From NCBI GenBank assembly GCA_003648635.1, contig QMPQ01000007.1, positions 1-35,356 on the forward strand: a DNA stretch of 35,356 nt. Direction: 5' to 3'. This document shows positions 24,109 through 30,861 of this stretch, in pieces. The position numbers and the translations under genes were made by a program. The notes under the pieces were generated by a model. That model had not been told where the DNA came from. It was given only the letters and a program-made list of their open reading frames with translations, and made no database searches. The number at the start of each line of letters is the position of its first letter. The stretch's first letter is position 1. Source of the stretch: Bacteroidota bacterium (GTDB taxonomy: Bacteria > Bacteroidota > Bacteroidia > Bacteroidales > GCA-2748055).

Positions 24109-25382
24109 TCAAACGGAAGGGAATTCGGGTCACAGGCTTGTTGCTTTTTGTGGAGATTATCGGCTTAGGTCTGTTTTCCGCCTGTAAAAACACACCAAGT
24201 CCGGTAGCTGCTTCCACACCAATCGAAGCGACCTATACGGATACACTAGTTCAGGTAACAGATGTTTATGGTATTCCCCTGGGCATCTATAGCATTGAGG
24301 AAGGAAAGGTTCGTCGTAACCAGACCCTTTCCGACCTGCTCCAGCCCCTGGGCATAACTATGCAGGAGATTTATAAGATATCACTGCTTCCCGACAGCCT
24401 GGTAAACGAGCGAAAAATAAAGCAAGGCAACCGCTACCTGTTTTACACAAAGGCCGATACCATTTCTGAACTCCCCCTGCACGCGGAAACTGTTTTTATC
24501 TATGAAAAGGATCATCTGAATTTTGTAGTTATCAGTATTGATCCCGATACCATCTGGGCCAGAAATGGACGGAAACCCGTAGAAACAAGACTCAAGGTGG
24601 CCTCCGGTACCATTGAAACATCCCTTTGGGAGTCGATGCTGGCAGAAGATGCCAATCCCATGCTGGCAGTGGAATTAAGCGAAATCTTTGCCTGGACCAT
24701 TGATTTTTTCGGAATACAGCAGGGCGATCGTTACAAGGTAATTTATGAGGAGTCCTATGTGGATTCGAACTCCCTGGGCATTGATAAAATAACGGGTGCA
24801 TGGATTTACCATAATGAGACCGATTTCTGGGCGATACCCTTTGTCCAGGACAGTATCAGAAGTTTCTTTGATGAACAGGGAAACAGCCTTCGTAAGGCCT
24901 TTTTAAAGGCGCCTCTCAGGTTTTCCAGGATCAGTTCGGGGTTTTCCCACTCCAGGTACCATCCTGTATTAAAAATCAGGCGTCCGCACCACGGAGTCGA
25001 TTATGCAGCAGCCACCGGAACTCCGGTTCATACAGTGGGCGACGGCGTGATCACTAAAGTGGGTTATCAGAAGGGAGGTGGTGGCAACTATGTGAAAATC
25101 AAACATAACAGTGTGTATTCCACTACCTACATGCACCTGAGCGGTTTCGGGAAAGGTGTGAGACAGGGTGTTTATGTGAAGCAGGGCGATGTCATCGGGT
25201 ATGTGGGAAGCAGCGGCCTGGCAACTGGTCCGCACCTCGATTTCAGATTCTATAAGAATGGCAGTGCTGTTAATCCACTCAAAGTGGAAGCTCCTCCTGT
25301 GGAACCAGTACATGAAACGAACATGCTGGCCTATGGATGGACCCGGGCCTTCACCATAAGTTGGTTAAAGCTCCTTGAGTAA
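24105..25382 (+). CDS. M23-family peptidoglycan endopeptidase-like lipoprotein
   Basis: The 425-residue protein has a leader ending LFSAC, so Cys27 is the likely lipidation site. Residues about 50-270 form a LysM/OapA-like lead-in domain of the type that precedes many M23 enzymes (GIYSIEEGKVRRNQTLSDLLQPLGI, then FSRISSGFSHSRYHPVLK). The LytM domain keeps HxxxD (H295 to D299 in HHGVDYAAATG) and YMHLS (H344). The last motif is GPHLDFRF (377-379), so the usual HxH is HxD. Such enzymes cut cross-bridges in peptidoglycan or activate amidases. The gene overlaps leuS by 4 nt (ATGA) and its 3' end overlaps convergent purN by 18 nt. The start is fixed by the leader and the ATGA overlap. Confidence 0.88.
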   Translation: MIKRKGIRVTGLLLFVEIIGLGLFSACKNTPSPVAASTPIEATYTDTLVQVTDVYGIPLGIYSIEEGKVRRNQTLSDLLQPLGITMQEIYKISLLPDSLVNERKIKQGNRYLFYTKADTISELPLHAETVFIYEKDHLNFVVISIDPDTIWARNGRKPVETRLKVASGTIETSLWESMLAEDANPMLAVELSEIFAWTIDFFGIQQGDRYKVIYEESYVDSNSLGIDKITGAWIYHNETDFWAIPFVQDSIRSFFDEQGNSLRKAFLKAPLRFSRISSGFSHSRYHPVLKIRRPHHGVDYAAATGTPVHTVGDGVITKVGYQKGGGGNYVKIKHNSVYSTTYMHLSGFGKGVRQGVYVKQGDVIGYVGSSGLATGPHLDFRFYKNGSAVNPLKVEAPPVEPVHETNMLAYGWTRAFTISWLKLLE

Positions 25383-25934
25383 ACCTTCAATCACATTCGG
25401 GAAATAATCATACTCCAGTTCATGAATCTTTTTTGCAAGGGAATCTGGCGATTCGTCTGGTTCTATTTTACACCTGGCCTGGAAGATAATATCACCTTCG
25501 TCATATTTCTGGTTTAGGTAGTGAATGCTAATGCCCGATTCTGATTCTCCGGCTTCAATCACTGCCCTGTGTACTCGGCTGCCATACATTCCCTTTCCAC
25601 CATATTTGGGAAGTAGAGCAGGATGAATGTTAACTATCTTATTTTCAAATGGTAAGAGCAAATACTCTGGCACAAGCCAGAGAAAACCAGCCAGAACAAT
25701 ATAATCGATGTCCCGTTCGACAAGCAGATCCAGCACCTCCTGTGAACTGTAAAACTGCTCTCTTGTAAACACAAGAGATTCAACTTCAAGAGATTGAGCC
25801 CGATTGATCACCCCGGCATCCTTACGGTTGGTAAGCACGACCCGAACCTTGCCAAAGCGACTCGTTCGAAAAAAACGGATCAAATTTTCGGCGTTTGTTC
25901 CTGATCCGGAGGCAAATATGGCTATGTTCTTCAT
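25365..25934 (-). CDS. purN: Phosphoribosylglycinamide formyltransferase
   Basis: PurN transfers the formyl group of 10-formyltetrahydrofolate to GAR in the third step of purine synthesis. The 189-residue length is right. The phosphate-binding ASGSGTNAENLI lies at residues 8-19. The active-site set is N102 and H104 in VNIHPALLPKYGG and D146 in YDEGDIIFQA. GISIHYLNQ precedes the Asp as usual. It is a single gene on the minus strand, diverging from acpP and overlapping the tail of the M23 gene by 18 nt. No other pur gene is close by. Confidence 0.95.
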   Translation of the reverse strand: MKNIAIFASGSGTNAENLIRFFRTSRFGKVRVVLTNRKDAGVINRAQSLEVESLVFTREQFYSSQEVLDLLVERDIDYIVLAGFLWLVPEYLLLPFENKIVNIHPALLPKYGGKGMYGSRVHRAVIEAGESESGISIHYLNQKYDEGDIIFQARCKIEPDESPDSLAKKIHELEYDYFPNVIEGLLKEL

Positions 25935-25939
25935 TTTTT

Positions 25940-25970
25940 TTTGAAAATAGTCGAATTTTGCATTTCTTTG
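25940..25970 (+). promoter_or_regulatory. Putative acpP promoter
   Basis: TTTG (25940-25943), a 19-bp spacer and TTTCTTTG (25963-25970, one mismatch from TAnnTTTG) lie 43 nt upstream of the acpP start. The AT-rich leader fits a highly expressed acpP-fabF transcript. The -33 box overlaps the first codons of divergent purN's upstream edge. Confidence 0.45.
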
Positions 25971-26013
25971 CAGCGTTAAAAATAACCAATATTATTAATT
26001 AAAATTTACAGTT

Positions 26014-26250
26014 ATGTCTGACATTGCATCAAGAGTAAAAGCAATCATCGTAGACAAATTAGGTGTTGATGAGAATGAAGTAACTGCCGAAGCCAGTTTT
26101 ACAAATGACCTGGGAGCAGATTCACTTGACACCGTTGAGCTAATCATGGAATTCGAAAAAGAATTCAATATGGGTATTCCCGATGACCAAGCTGAAAACA
26201 TTTCTACTGTTGGTGACGCCATCAAGTATATTGAGGAAAATGCAGAATAA
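26014..26250 (+). CDS. acpP: Acyl carrier protein
   Basis: ACP carries growing acyl chains as phosphopantetheine thioesters in type II fatty acid synthesis. The 78-residue acidic protein has the standard four-helix layout. The attachment site is S37 in [19 protein letters not shown]. Residues [24 protein letters not shown] complete the family pattern (here [10 protein letters not shown]). It is followed 30 bp later by fabF, the usual order. It diverges from purN. Confidence 0.97.
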   Translation: MSDIASRVKAIIVDKLGVDENEVTAEASFTNDLGADSLDTVELIMEFEKEFNMGIPDDQAENISTVGDAIKYIEENAE

Positions 26251-26280
26251 GGGTAGTTAAGAGTTCCAAAACTTATTTGT

Positions 26281-27528
26281 ATGAGACGGGTAGTTGTTAC
26301 AGGATTGGGGGCGATTACCCCCCTGGGTAAGAATGTACAAGACTTCTGGAACGCACTTGTTAAGGGTGAGAGCGGAAGTGATTGGATTACTAATTTCGAT
26401 ACTGAGAAGTTTAAGACCAAATTTGCCTGTGAGGTTAAAGGTTATAACTCGCAGGACTACTTTGACAGGAAAGAGGCCCGTAAACTGGACCGTTATGCCC
26501 AGTTTGCGATGATTGCCGCTCATGAAGCGTACCTGGATGCAGGGCTTGATACGGCTGAACATGATAAGGATCGTGCAGGGGTCATATGGTCATCCGGAAT
26601 CGGAGGTATTGAGACCTTCGCCAAAGAGATGTCGGACTTCGCGACAGGTGACGGAACTCCAAGATTCAGCCCTTTCTTTATCCCAAAGATGATCTCGGAT
26701 ATTGCAGCAGGGCACCTCTCCATGAAATATGGGTACAGAGGTCCCAATTATGCTACTGTCTCCGCATGCGCCTCATCCACCAATGCCATCATTGATGCGT
26801 TTAACCTGATCCGCCTGGATATGGCAGATCTATTTATCACAGGAGGATCTGAGGCTTCAGTAAATGTTCCGGGAGTAGGGGGCTTTAATTCCATGCAGGC
26901 GCTCTCCACCAACAATGAGGAGTACAAAACAGCCTCCCGTCCATTTGATGCAAACCGCGATGGTTTTGTTATTGGTGAAGGTGGGGCCGGACTCATCATC
27001 GAGGAGTTGGAACATGCCAAAAAAAGGGGTGCCAAGATCTATGCTGAACTGATCGGTGGCGGTATGTCGGCCGATGCATACCACCTGACTGCTCCACATC
27101 CCGAGGGAGACGGGGCCACTCTGGTGATGACCAATGCCCTGAGAGATGCGAAAATTGCCCCTGAAGAGGTCGATTATGTCAATGTCCACGGAACCGCCAC
27201 CCCGCTAGGGGATCGGTCTGAGATCAAGGCTATAAAGCGCGTTTTCGGGGATCATGCCTATAAGCTCAACATCAGTTCGACCAAATCAATGACCGGTCAC
27301 CTGCTGGGTGCAGCAGGAGCCATTGAATCCATGGCAGTGATCTTGTCCATCGTTAATGGTATCGTACCCCCTACCATTAACCTGAAGACCCTGGACCCGG
27401 AAATTGATCCCAAACTGAACCTCACAGCCAATAAAGCGCAGGAACGTGATGTAAATGTGGGTCTGAGCAATACCTTTGGATTTGGAGGACACAACACCTC
27501 CGCTGTTTTCAGGAAATTTAAGGATTGA
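26281..27528 (+). CDS. fabF: Beta-ketoacyl-[acyl-carrier-protein] synthase II
   Basis: FabF extends acyl-ACP by condensation with malonyl-ACP. The 415 residues match the family, and the Cys-His-His triad is visible: C163 in SACASS, H303 in VNVHGTATPLGD and H340 in SMTGHLLGAAGA. The N-terminus RRVVVTGLGAITPLG and the C-terminal NTFGFGGHNTSAVF are signature segments. It lies directly after acpP and before rnc. The 3' end may overlap the rnc start, depending on which rnc initiation codon is used. KAS II rather than KAS I is inferred from length and gene order. Confidence 0.97.
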   Translation: MRRVVVTGLGAITPLGKNVQDFWNALVKGESGSDWITNFDTEKFKTKFACEVKGYNSQDYFDRKEARKLDRYAQFAMIAAHEAYLDAGLDTAEHDKDRAGVIWSSGIGGIETFAKEMSDFATGDGTPRFSPFFIPKMISDIAAGHLSMKYGYRGPNYATVSACASSTNAIIDAFNLIRLDMADLFITGGSEASVNVPGVGGFNSMQALSTNNEEYKTASRPFDANRDGFVIGEGGAGLIIEELEHAKKRGAKIYAELIGGGMSADAYHLTAPHPEGDGATLVMTNALRDAKIAPEEVDYVNVHGTATPLGDRSEIKAIKRVFGDHAYKLNISSTKSMTGHLLGAAGAIESMAVILSIVNGIVPPTINLKTLDPEIDPKLNLTANKAQERDVNVGLSNTFGFGGHNTSAVFRKFKD

Positions 27529-27532
27529 TGCC

Positions 27533-28225
27533 TTGAAGAACCGTAGATTCTATTTGGATCTGGTTCATATGCTGGGATTTCTGCCTCGCAAAACATCCTT
27601 GTATAGACTAGCTTTTATACCCAAGTCTGCTCAACAAAAAACCCCATCCGGGAATCACCTCAATAATGAACGCCTGGAATACCTGGGTGATGCCGTACTG
27701 GACGCCATTGTAGCCAACCACCTGTTTATGCGCTATCCTGAGGGTGACGAAGGATTCATGACCAAACTGCGTGCCCGCATCGTTAAACGGAAAAATCTGG
27801 ATTACCTGGCTACAAAAATCGGTATTCCTGCTTTTATCGATCGTGGGATTACCACGGGAAGCAAATCAAAACACATCTATGGGAATGCGCTAGAAGCGCT
27901 TGTCGGGGCCATCTACCTCGACCGGGGTTTTGGGTGCGCCAAAAAGTTCTTCGAAAGGAAAATCCTGAAGAGACATATCGATCTGGTACTCGTGGCGCAG
28001 AAGGATCCTGATTATAAAAGCAGGATTATCGAGTGGACCCAGAAGAACAGTGTGGAGATTACTTTTGAAAGCAAAGAAGAGCACCTGTCGGGAAGCAAGG
28101 CACCCTCTTTTGTCTCCGTCATCCTCTTAAATGAAGAGGCGAAAGGTACAGGGAGAGGCGATTCTAAAAAAGAGGCAGAACAGCAGGCCTCAAAAGCAGC
28201 ACTGAAGAGCATTCATACTGTTTGA
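27533..28225 (+). CDS. rnc: Ribonuclease III
   Basis: RNase III cuts double-stranded RNA in rRNA and mRNA processing. The catalytic signature is NNERLEYLGDAVLDAIV, and the second acidic motif is GNALEALVGAIYLDRG. The C-terminal double-stranded-RNA-binding domain follows (DYKSRIIEWTQKN to GDSKKEAEQQASKAALKSI). The start is unclear: no ATG precedes the conserved FYLDLVHMLGFLPR. I prefer TTG at 27533, 5 bp after the fabF stop, giving 230 residues. TTG at 27476 would overlap fabF by 53 nt and add 19 residues unlike the family; the ATG at 27569 would remove part of the first helix. It belongs to the fabF-rnc-IPExxxVDY run. Confidence 0.93.
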   Translation: MKNRRFYLDLVHMLGFLPRKTSLYRLAFIPKSAQQKTPSGNHLNNERLEYLGDAVLDAIVANHLFMRYPEGDEGFMTKLRARIVKRKNLDYLATKIGIPAFIDRGITTGSKSKHIYGNALEALVGAIYLDRGFGCAKKFFERKILKRHIDLVLVAQKDPDYKSRIIEWTQKNSVEITFESKEEHLSGSKAPSFVSVILLNEEAKGTGRGDSKKEAEQQASKAALKSIHTV

Positions 28226-28227
28226 AC

Positions 28228-28656
28228 ATGGGCGTAAAAAAACATAAGCTGGAACTGGCCATTGAGGAGGATTTTTGTCTGCTGGGCGTGGTTGCAGATG
28301 AACCAGACTATAAGTTGTGCTGGTTGATTAACCATGCGCTTGACATGAACTTTGAGAAACAGGATGAGCTACAACTATTTCATAGCAAACTGGATGAGGA
28401 GCAGGTGTTTTCCAATTTCTCATATCACGATCAGGATGCATTGATCACCTTCAGAATAATCAGGAACCGAAGCGAAAACGGATACTTCCTGGACGAACTA
28501 AAAAACATCGACTTCCTGATCCATATCCAGGGAGATATCACCACCACCAGAATCAATAGTTTTATGCAAGCTGTGGGTGCACTGGAGCCGGTTAGAATGT
28601 GTGTTCCCTCCGACCTGAGCCGGATTAAGAACAAAGAGAGATTGATGCTCTGGTAG
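28228..28656 (+). CDS. IPExxxVDY-family protein
   Basis: The 142-residue soluble protein matches a small Bacteroidota-specific family usually found next to rnc. Visible features are KHKLELAIEEDFCLLGVVADEPDYKLCWLINHALDMNFEKQDEL at the N-terminus and LIHIQGD followed by a helix near the C-terminus. The terminal segment VRMCVPSDLSRIKNKERLMLW differs from the IPExxxVDY motif named in the family. I start it at ATG 28228, two codons after the TTG used in the track, just past the rnc stop. Its function is unknown, but conservation of place suggests a link with lipid synthesis or RNA processing. It ends directly against the convergent J-domain gene. Confidence 0.82.
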   Translation: MGVKKHKLELAIEEDFCLLGVVADEPDYKLCWLINHALDMNFEKQDELQLFHSKLDEEQVFSNFSYHDQDALITFRIIRNRSENGYFLDELKNIDFLIHIQGDITTTRINSFMQAVGALEPVRMCVPSDLSRIKNKERLMLW

Positions 28657-29892
28657 TCAAAATAACCATCTAACAAGAGGATATATTATCGAATATACCG
28701 GCAATTCCTGGTAGTTCTGATATCCATCATTGTATAGCGAATCCAATATGGCTCGCTGCTTGAACACTGGTTTGAACATTCTTCGGTAGAAAGGAAGAAA
28801 ACCAACCGCCAGATCAAAAATCATATCAAGCAAAAAGAGCAAGCCAGCCACTACCAGGTAAACGAAGCTCGAAATCTGAATATCAAATCCGGGACCCAGG
28901 CTGCTGATCAAGCTGAGAGAAACCATCCAGATAACAACTTTAACGATGAGTCCGGGCGTAAGTAGGTAGCTGACCTTTGACCGCACCCTGCCCAGCTTCA
29001 AAAAAAGGCTTGAGATAATCCCTCCAAATAACAACCCGGCTATAAACCTCCATAGAATACTTTCTACGGGGAAAAAAAACAGGAATGCCAGGATAGACAG
29101 GAACTTGATTAAAGAAGCCAGCCTGTGATAATACACAGCTCTGGCACTTCGTGGGACCACCACACGTTTTACTCTGTTCTTGTACTTGGCACTATGGTTC
29201 AAAGTTCCATAAGTACGGACCTCAATATCAACTGTCTTCAACAATTCTATTCTGTAAGCTTTCCCATCAGCCATGGTGCTTCGGCAATAGCAGCACCTGT
29301 CTTTGCTTGGCTTTCCAGGAACGAGTCTGAAAAAATTCAGCATCTCCCCTGGAGATGTATTGAGTTGTCCCAGGCGAAACCACAGTTTTCTTTTCTGGTA
29401 GATATAGACCAGAAGCACAATACCCATGACGATGAATATGGAGGTGCCAGCCAGGCTTTGCGGGTCCCCGAAAATCGCCAGAAGTACAGGGAAAACTACT
29501 GCTGAAACTGCAAAAAGAAGGGCGATGCCATTGCCAGCATATTTCAGGAGCAGGATGGGATCGTGCCATTCCGGTCTGTTGAAATACTCCTCCTGCTGCC
29601 TCTTTTTCTCGCGCTGGGCACTGGCCCGTTGCTTCATTTTTTCACGCTCTTTTTTGTATACCTCACCCGCCAACTGTTCTTCATAACTTTTGGCATCATT
29701 CAAACCTGCTTCGGGATGGTCTATCAGGTAGTCATATGCTTCGGTAAGCTCCTGGAATTTCCTGACGGCACCTGCTGAATTGTTTCGGTCTGGATGGTAT
29801 TTGAATGCCAGTTTTCGGTAGGCACTCTTTATCTGCTTCTTTGTCGCTCCTGGAGATAATCCCAGTACTTTGTGGTGTAAGGTCTGAGGCAA
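28657..29892 (-). CDS. J-domain protein with several membrane spans
   Basis: The 411-residue protein begins with a J domain (about 4-65) that keeps the HPD motif at 33-35 (FKYHPDRN) and so can probably stimulate an Hsp70 ATPase. A charged coiled-coil-like stretch (about 70-105, KKEREKMKQRASAQREKKRQQEE) follows. Hydrophobic segments lie at about 118-141, 149-166, 260-275, 281-298, 314-332 and 340-365. A soluble insertion between about 170 and 255 contains RCCYCRSTMADGKAY. There is no G/F region or DnaJ zinc domain, so it is not DnaJ itself. The only in-frame start near the J domain is TTG at 29892, with a stop shortly upstream. The C-terminal membrane part is not one I recognise. Confidence 0.85.
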   Translation of the reverse strand: MPQTLHHKVLGLSPGATKKQIKSAYRKLAFKYHPDRNNSAGAVRKFQELTEAYDYLIDHPEAGLNDAKSYEEQLAGEVYKKEREKMKQRASAQREKKRQQEEYFNRPEWHDPILLLKYAGNGIALLFAVSAVVFPVLLAIFGDPQSLAGTSIFIVMGIVLLVYIYQKRKLWFRLGQLNTSPGEMLNFFRLVPGKPSKDRCCYCRSTMADGKAYRIELLKTVDIEVRTYGTLNHSAKYKNRVKRVVVPRSARAVYYHRLASLIKFLSILAFLFFFPVESILWRFIAGLLFGGIISSLFLKLGRVRSKVSYLLTPGLIVKVVIWMVSLSLISSLGPGFDIQISSFVYLVVAGLLFLLDMIFDLAVGFLPFYRRMFKPVFKQRAILDSLYNDGYQNYQELPVYSIIYPLVRWLF

Positions 29893-29939
29893 TGGGGTGC
29901 TTTTTACGCAAGTTATTCATTCCCCAATAACCTACAACA

Positions 29940-29969
29940 AAAGCTGCCCGCCGGGAGACGAGCAGCTTT
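29940..29969 (-). terminator. Candidate terminator after the acidic secreted protein gene
   Basis: AAAGCTGC and GCAGCTTT form a perfect 8-bp stem around a GC-rich 14-nt loop. On the minus strand TTTTGTTGT follows, a weak T tract. It lies about 70 bp beyond the stop of the acidic protein gene and before the J-domain gene. Confidence 0.5.
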
Positions 29970-30037
29970 ACACCAATAAACCCTAAACTAAACCAAAATT
30001 GCCTGCTAAAGCATCTTAAACTACTTCTACTTGTATT

Positions 30038-30742
30038 CTATTTCTTTTCCTTCTTTTTAACAACTTTCACTTCCACTTCTACTTCTTCGCCGTGGTCACT
30101 GTCATGGTCATGGTCCACATCGTGATCCTCATGCAAATCTCCACTCTCAGTTATAACGATCACTTTCACATTCTCTCCATCACCCTCTTCTTCCATGATC
30201 TTCATAACCTTTACTTTCACATCATCATCTCCCTTCATGATAAAGACATTCTCATCCTTATCCATCATCTTCTCATCACCTTCGACTACAGTCCAGTTAC
30301 CCTCTTCATCGCTCGAAACCATTACTTTAATCTCCTTCTTCTTTACCACATCACCGCTCTTCATCACGATCACTTTTTTGCCATCATGCTCTTCCTCTGT
30401 CACCCAAACAAGGGAGTCTCCATGAAGCTCTGAGATTTCAGTTGTCTCACCATCCTTGGAGATAAACACCATTGTTTTTGCTTCACCGTGTCCAGAATGT
30501 GCCGTTGTATAGTTATATGTGACATGCTCCTTATGCAGTTCATCACCACTCATAAGCTCCATCATTTTCATCGCATTCTTAGCCTCTGCGGCATCATCAA
30601 ACTGGTAGCTTGTGTCCTTAACTACCTTGCCATCCTTTGTCACCTTGATGCTCATCTCGATTTGCTCCTGTGCCAGGAGTCCGGTCGAAAGAATAAGCGA
30701 GGCGGCAATACTTAATATCCAAAAGGGTATATATATTTTCAT
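30038..30742 (-). CDS. Secreted acidic, Asp/His-rich protein next to a two-component system
   Basis: The 234-residue protein has a Sec signal peptide (residues 1-24, ending LLAQ) without a clear lipobox, so it is probably periplasmic. The mature part is highly charged. Alternating patterns (EIKVMV, VKVKVMKI, NVKVIVI, EVEVEVKVVKKKEKK) suggest repeated beta strands. Residues 202-219 (DLHEDHDVDHDHDSDHGE) form a cluster of Asp and His that could bind divalent metals. Met is also frequent (MKMMELMSGDE). I recognise no named domain. It diverges from the histidine kinase gene, an arrangement similar to cpxP beside cpxRA, which suggests a regulated sensor partner or stress protein. That role is inference. 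Confidence 0.8.
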   Translation of the reverse strand: MKIYIPFWILSIAASLILSTGLLAQEQIEMSIKVTKDGKVVKDTSYQFDDAAEAKNAMKMMELMSGDELHKEHVTYNYTTAHSGHGEAKTMVFISKDGETTEISELHGDSLVWVTEEEHDGKKVIVMKSGDVVKKKEIKVMVSSDEEGNWTVVEGDEKMMDKDENVFIMKGDDDVKVKVMKIMEEEGDGENVKVIVITESGDLHEDHDVDHDHDSDHGEEVEVEVKVVKKKEKK

Positions 30743-30765
30743 GATTGTGTGCTTTTTTGTTTGAA

Positions 30766-30773
30766 CAAATCTA
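30766..30773 (-). promoter_or_regulatory. Putative -7 element for the acidic secreted protein gene
   Basis: The minus strand reads TAGATTTG, an exact TAnnTTTG match 23 nt before the ATG. The usual -33 TTTG is missing. The phased GTTAAA repeats begin 21 bp upstream, where an activator would replace a weak -33 contact. Confidence 0.5.
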
Positions 30774-30794
30774 TTCCAGAATATCGTTAGATAG

Positions 30795-30821
30795 GTTTAA
30801 AGGAAGTTAAAGAATGTTAAA
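30795..30821. promoter_or_regulatory. Three helically phased direct repeats, candidate OmpR-family regulator site
   Basis: GTTTAAA (30795), GTTAAA (30806) and GTTAAA (30816) recur at 11- and 10-bp steps, one DNA turn apart. This spacing is typical of OmpR/PhoB-type regulators, and CpxR itself uses GTAAA-N5-GTAAA. The site lies between TAGATTTG for the secreted protein and TATCTTTG for the kinase, so the linked response regulator is the obvious candidate binder. Confidence 0.5.
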
Positions 30822-30849
30822 ACACTCTGAATGAACCGATGAGGTGAGC

Positions 30850-30857
30850 TATCTTTG
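30850..30857 (+). promoter_or_regulatory. Putative -7 element for the kinase-regulator operon
   Basis: TATCTTTG is an exact TAnnTTTG match ending 4 nt before the kinase ATG at 30862. If used, the mRNA would be leaderless or nearly so. The phased repeats end 28 bp upstream. Confidence 0.45.
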
Positions 30858-30861
30858 GGCC

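Noticed and set aside
29732-29920. Minus-strand ORF starting MNNLRKKHPIA at the J-domain gene start
   Set aside because: It runs in another frame over the J domain and has no homology-like pattern. I considered a frameshifted true start for the J-domain gene, but the J domain is complete in the TTG-started frame.
30038-30742. True CpxP homologue
   Set aside because: CpxP/Spy proteins are alpha-helical and carry LTxxQ motifs. These are absent here, so only the gene arrangement is comparable.
30844-30861. GTG start for the histidine kinase
   Set aside because: The ATG at 30862 begins the first membrane span directly, and the TATCTTTG element lies inside the proposed extension.
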